From contig CAZMSZ010000060.1 in assembly GCA_964569055.1 (NCBI GenBank), forward strand, positions 1 through 26,488: a stretch of DNA of 26,488 nucleotides, given 5' to 3'. Within the stretch, counting starts at the first letter, position 1. Each line of letters opens with the position of its first letter. The notes under the pieces are model-generated. The model was not told where the DNA came from. It made no database searches and saw only the letters and a program-made list of their open reading frames with translations. Below, piece by piece: positions 25,797-26,488 of the stretch. The translations under genes and the position numbers were made by a program. This DNA is from JAWLGW01 sp964569055. Its GTDB lineage: Bacteria; Planctomycetota; J058.

Positions 25797-25859
25797 ACGG
25801 ATTCTTCGGCTGCTCTGGTGTGAGCGGCCAGTTGTTGTGTGGGCGCCGAAGAATCCGTA
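25796..25859. repeat. perfect 15-nt inverted repeat bordering the tandem array
   Basis: TACGGATTCTTCGGC (25796-25810) and GCCGAAGAATCCGTA (25845-25859) are exact reverse complements with a 34-nt interior. The right arm ends 3 nt before the first array unit. Confidence 0.8.
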
Positions 25860-25862
25860 GTG

Positions 25863-26414
25863 GGCTGTCGCTGATCTGGTGAGGCGCCTTGTGGGACGGC
25901 CACGGATTTGGGGCTGTCGCTGAGCTGGTGAGGCGCCTTCGGGTCACGGCCACGGATGTGTGGCTGTCGCTGGTTGGGGCGAGGCGCCTTGGGGTGACGC
26001 CACGGATGTGTGGCTGTCGCTGGTTGGGTGAGGCGCCTTGGGGTGACGCCACGGATGTGTGGCTGTCGCTGGTTGGGCGAGGCGCCTTGGGGACGGCCAG
26101 GGATGTGGGGCTGTCGCTGGTTGGGCGAGGCGCCTTGGGACGGCGAGCACTTCGTGGCTGTCGCTGGTTGGGCGAGGCGCCTTCAGCCAGGGATGTGGGG
26201 CTGTCGCTGTCAGGCGAGCCGCCTTGGGCCGACGAGGACTTCGTGGCTGTCGCGGTTGGGCGAGGCGCCTTGGCGACCGCCAGCTATGAACGGCTGTCGC
26301 TGGTTGGGGGAGGCGCCTTAGCGACGATCAGCCATGAACGGCTGTCGCTGGTTGGGTGAGGCGCCTTGGCGCGACGAGGCATGGAATTTGGGCTGTCGCT
26401 CGCTGGGCGAACGG
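25863..26414. repeat. ~48-bp tandem array (11 full units and one partial)
   Basis: Units begin with GGCTGTCGC at 25863, 25912, 25962, 26012, 26061, 26109, 26156, 26199, 26245, 26292, 26340 and 26391 (partial). Lengths run from 43 to 51 bp. Each has a conserved ~30-nt half (GGCTGTCGCTGG then TTGGGCGAGGCGCCTTGG) and a more variable ~18-nt half ending in words such as CACGGATGTGT, CACTTCGT or CCATGAAC. Unit lengths are not multiples of three, so reading frames through the array are incidental. The last unit breaks off at the stop codon of the probable mazG. Confidence 0.92.
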
Positions 26415-26488
26415 TTAGGGCTCGTCGGTGCGTTCCGCTCGCTTGGCCGCGTCCCAGAGCCGATCCAGCTCCTCGAGCGTGTGGGCGG
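26415..26488 (-). CDS. mazG: 3' end of probable MazG nucleotide pyrophosphohydrolase (partial)
   Basis: On the minus strand the window edge enters a frame reading AHTLEELDRLWDAAKRAE and ending TDEP, with a TAA stop at 26417-26415. The (T/S)LEEMDxLWxxAKRxE pattern is typical of the C terminus of MazG, which hydrolyses nucleoside triphosphates to monophosphates. Only about 23 residues are visible, so the call rests on this motif alone. Confidence 0.6.
   Translation of the reverse strand, partial: AHTLEELDRLWDAAKRAERTDEP

Noticed and set aside
20738..25903. A 1721-codon open frame on the minus strand read as one protein
   Set aside because: Only its last 710 codons form the lipoprotein, which has its own signal peptide and start at 22870. 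The upstream part is out of frame with the methyltransferase and antisense to the SDR gene.
25889..26359. Repetitive proteins encoded across the tandem array
   Set aside because: Unit lengths are not multiples of three, so the repeated peptide shifts frame from unit to unit. There is no ribosome site and no GC3 pattern.
25863..26414. CRISPR array
   Set aside because: Units have a conserved ~30-nt part and a ~18-nt variable part, but the variable parts are related to each other, unit length varies from 43 to 51 bp, and no cas genes are near.

Overview
The window is a very GC-rich bacterial chromosomal segment (well over 70% GC by eye, many GTG and TTG starts). The mix of a benzoyl-CoA epoxidase pathway, an FHA pseudokinase, an SNF2/SWIM pair and an oversized peptide-ABC permease fits a large-genome environmental bacterium such as a myxobacterium-like or planctomycete-like lineage. 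No 16S or other marker is present, so the phylum is a guess.

Layout. Positions 1-95 hold the 3' end of an unidentified plus-strand gene that ends in a hairpin. Positions 317-6022 are an aerobic benzoyl-CoA ('box') degradation cluster: the regulator boxR on the minus strand, divergent from boxC-boxB-boxD. A 12-bp perfect palindrome sits between them, inside the probable boxR -10 and next to the probable box -35. The epoxidase reductase (BoxA) and the benzoate-CoA ligase are not in view. Positions 6356-8314 encode a degenerate protein kinase with two FHA domains, and 8690-9277 a sensitive-type 2-Cys peroxiredoxin. Positions 9625-14724 are a tight three-gene oligopeptide-type ABC importer: a membrane-anchored binding protein, permease B, and permease C with a ~350-residue insert. 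No ATPase genes follow. Positions 14833-19726 are an SNF2 helicase and a SWIM zinc-finger/SAP-like partner. On the minus strand, 24492-20738 is a translationally coupled pair: an NPPF-type methyltransferase, then a HEAT-like lipoprotein. Divergent from these is an SDR oxidoreductase (24647-25420). The window closes with the 3' end of a probable mazG on the minus strand.

The most unusual content is in the spaces between genes. Three long AT-rich inverted repeats with a common core lie at 6076-6248, 8341-8466 and 9380-9487. A composite repeat field lies at 19780-20600. A ~48-bp tandem array of 11 full units and one partial unit lies at 25863-26414 and runs up to the mazG stop codon. A short motif, GCTGTCGCTG or its complement, recurs in most of these spacers and links them as one repeat family. 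In the tandem array the 5' end of each unit can pair with its variable half, through different bases in different units, which suggests a structural constraint.
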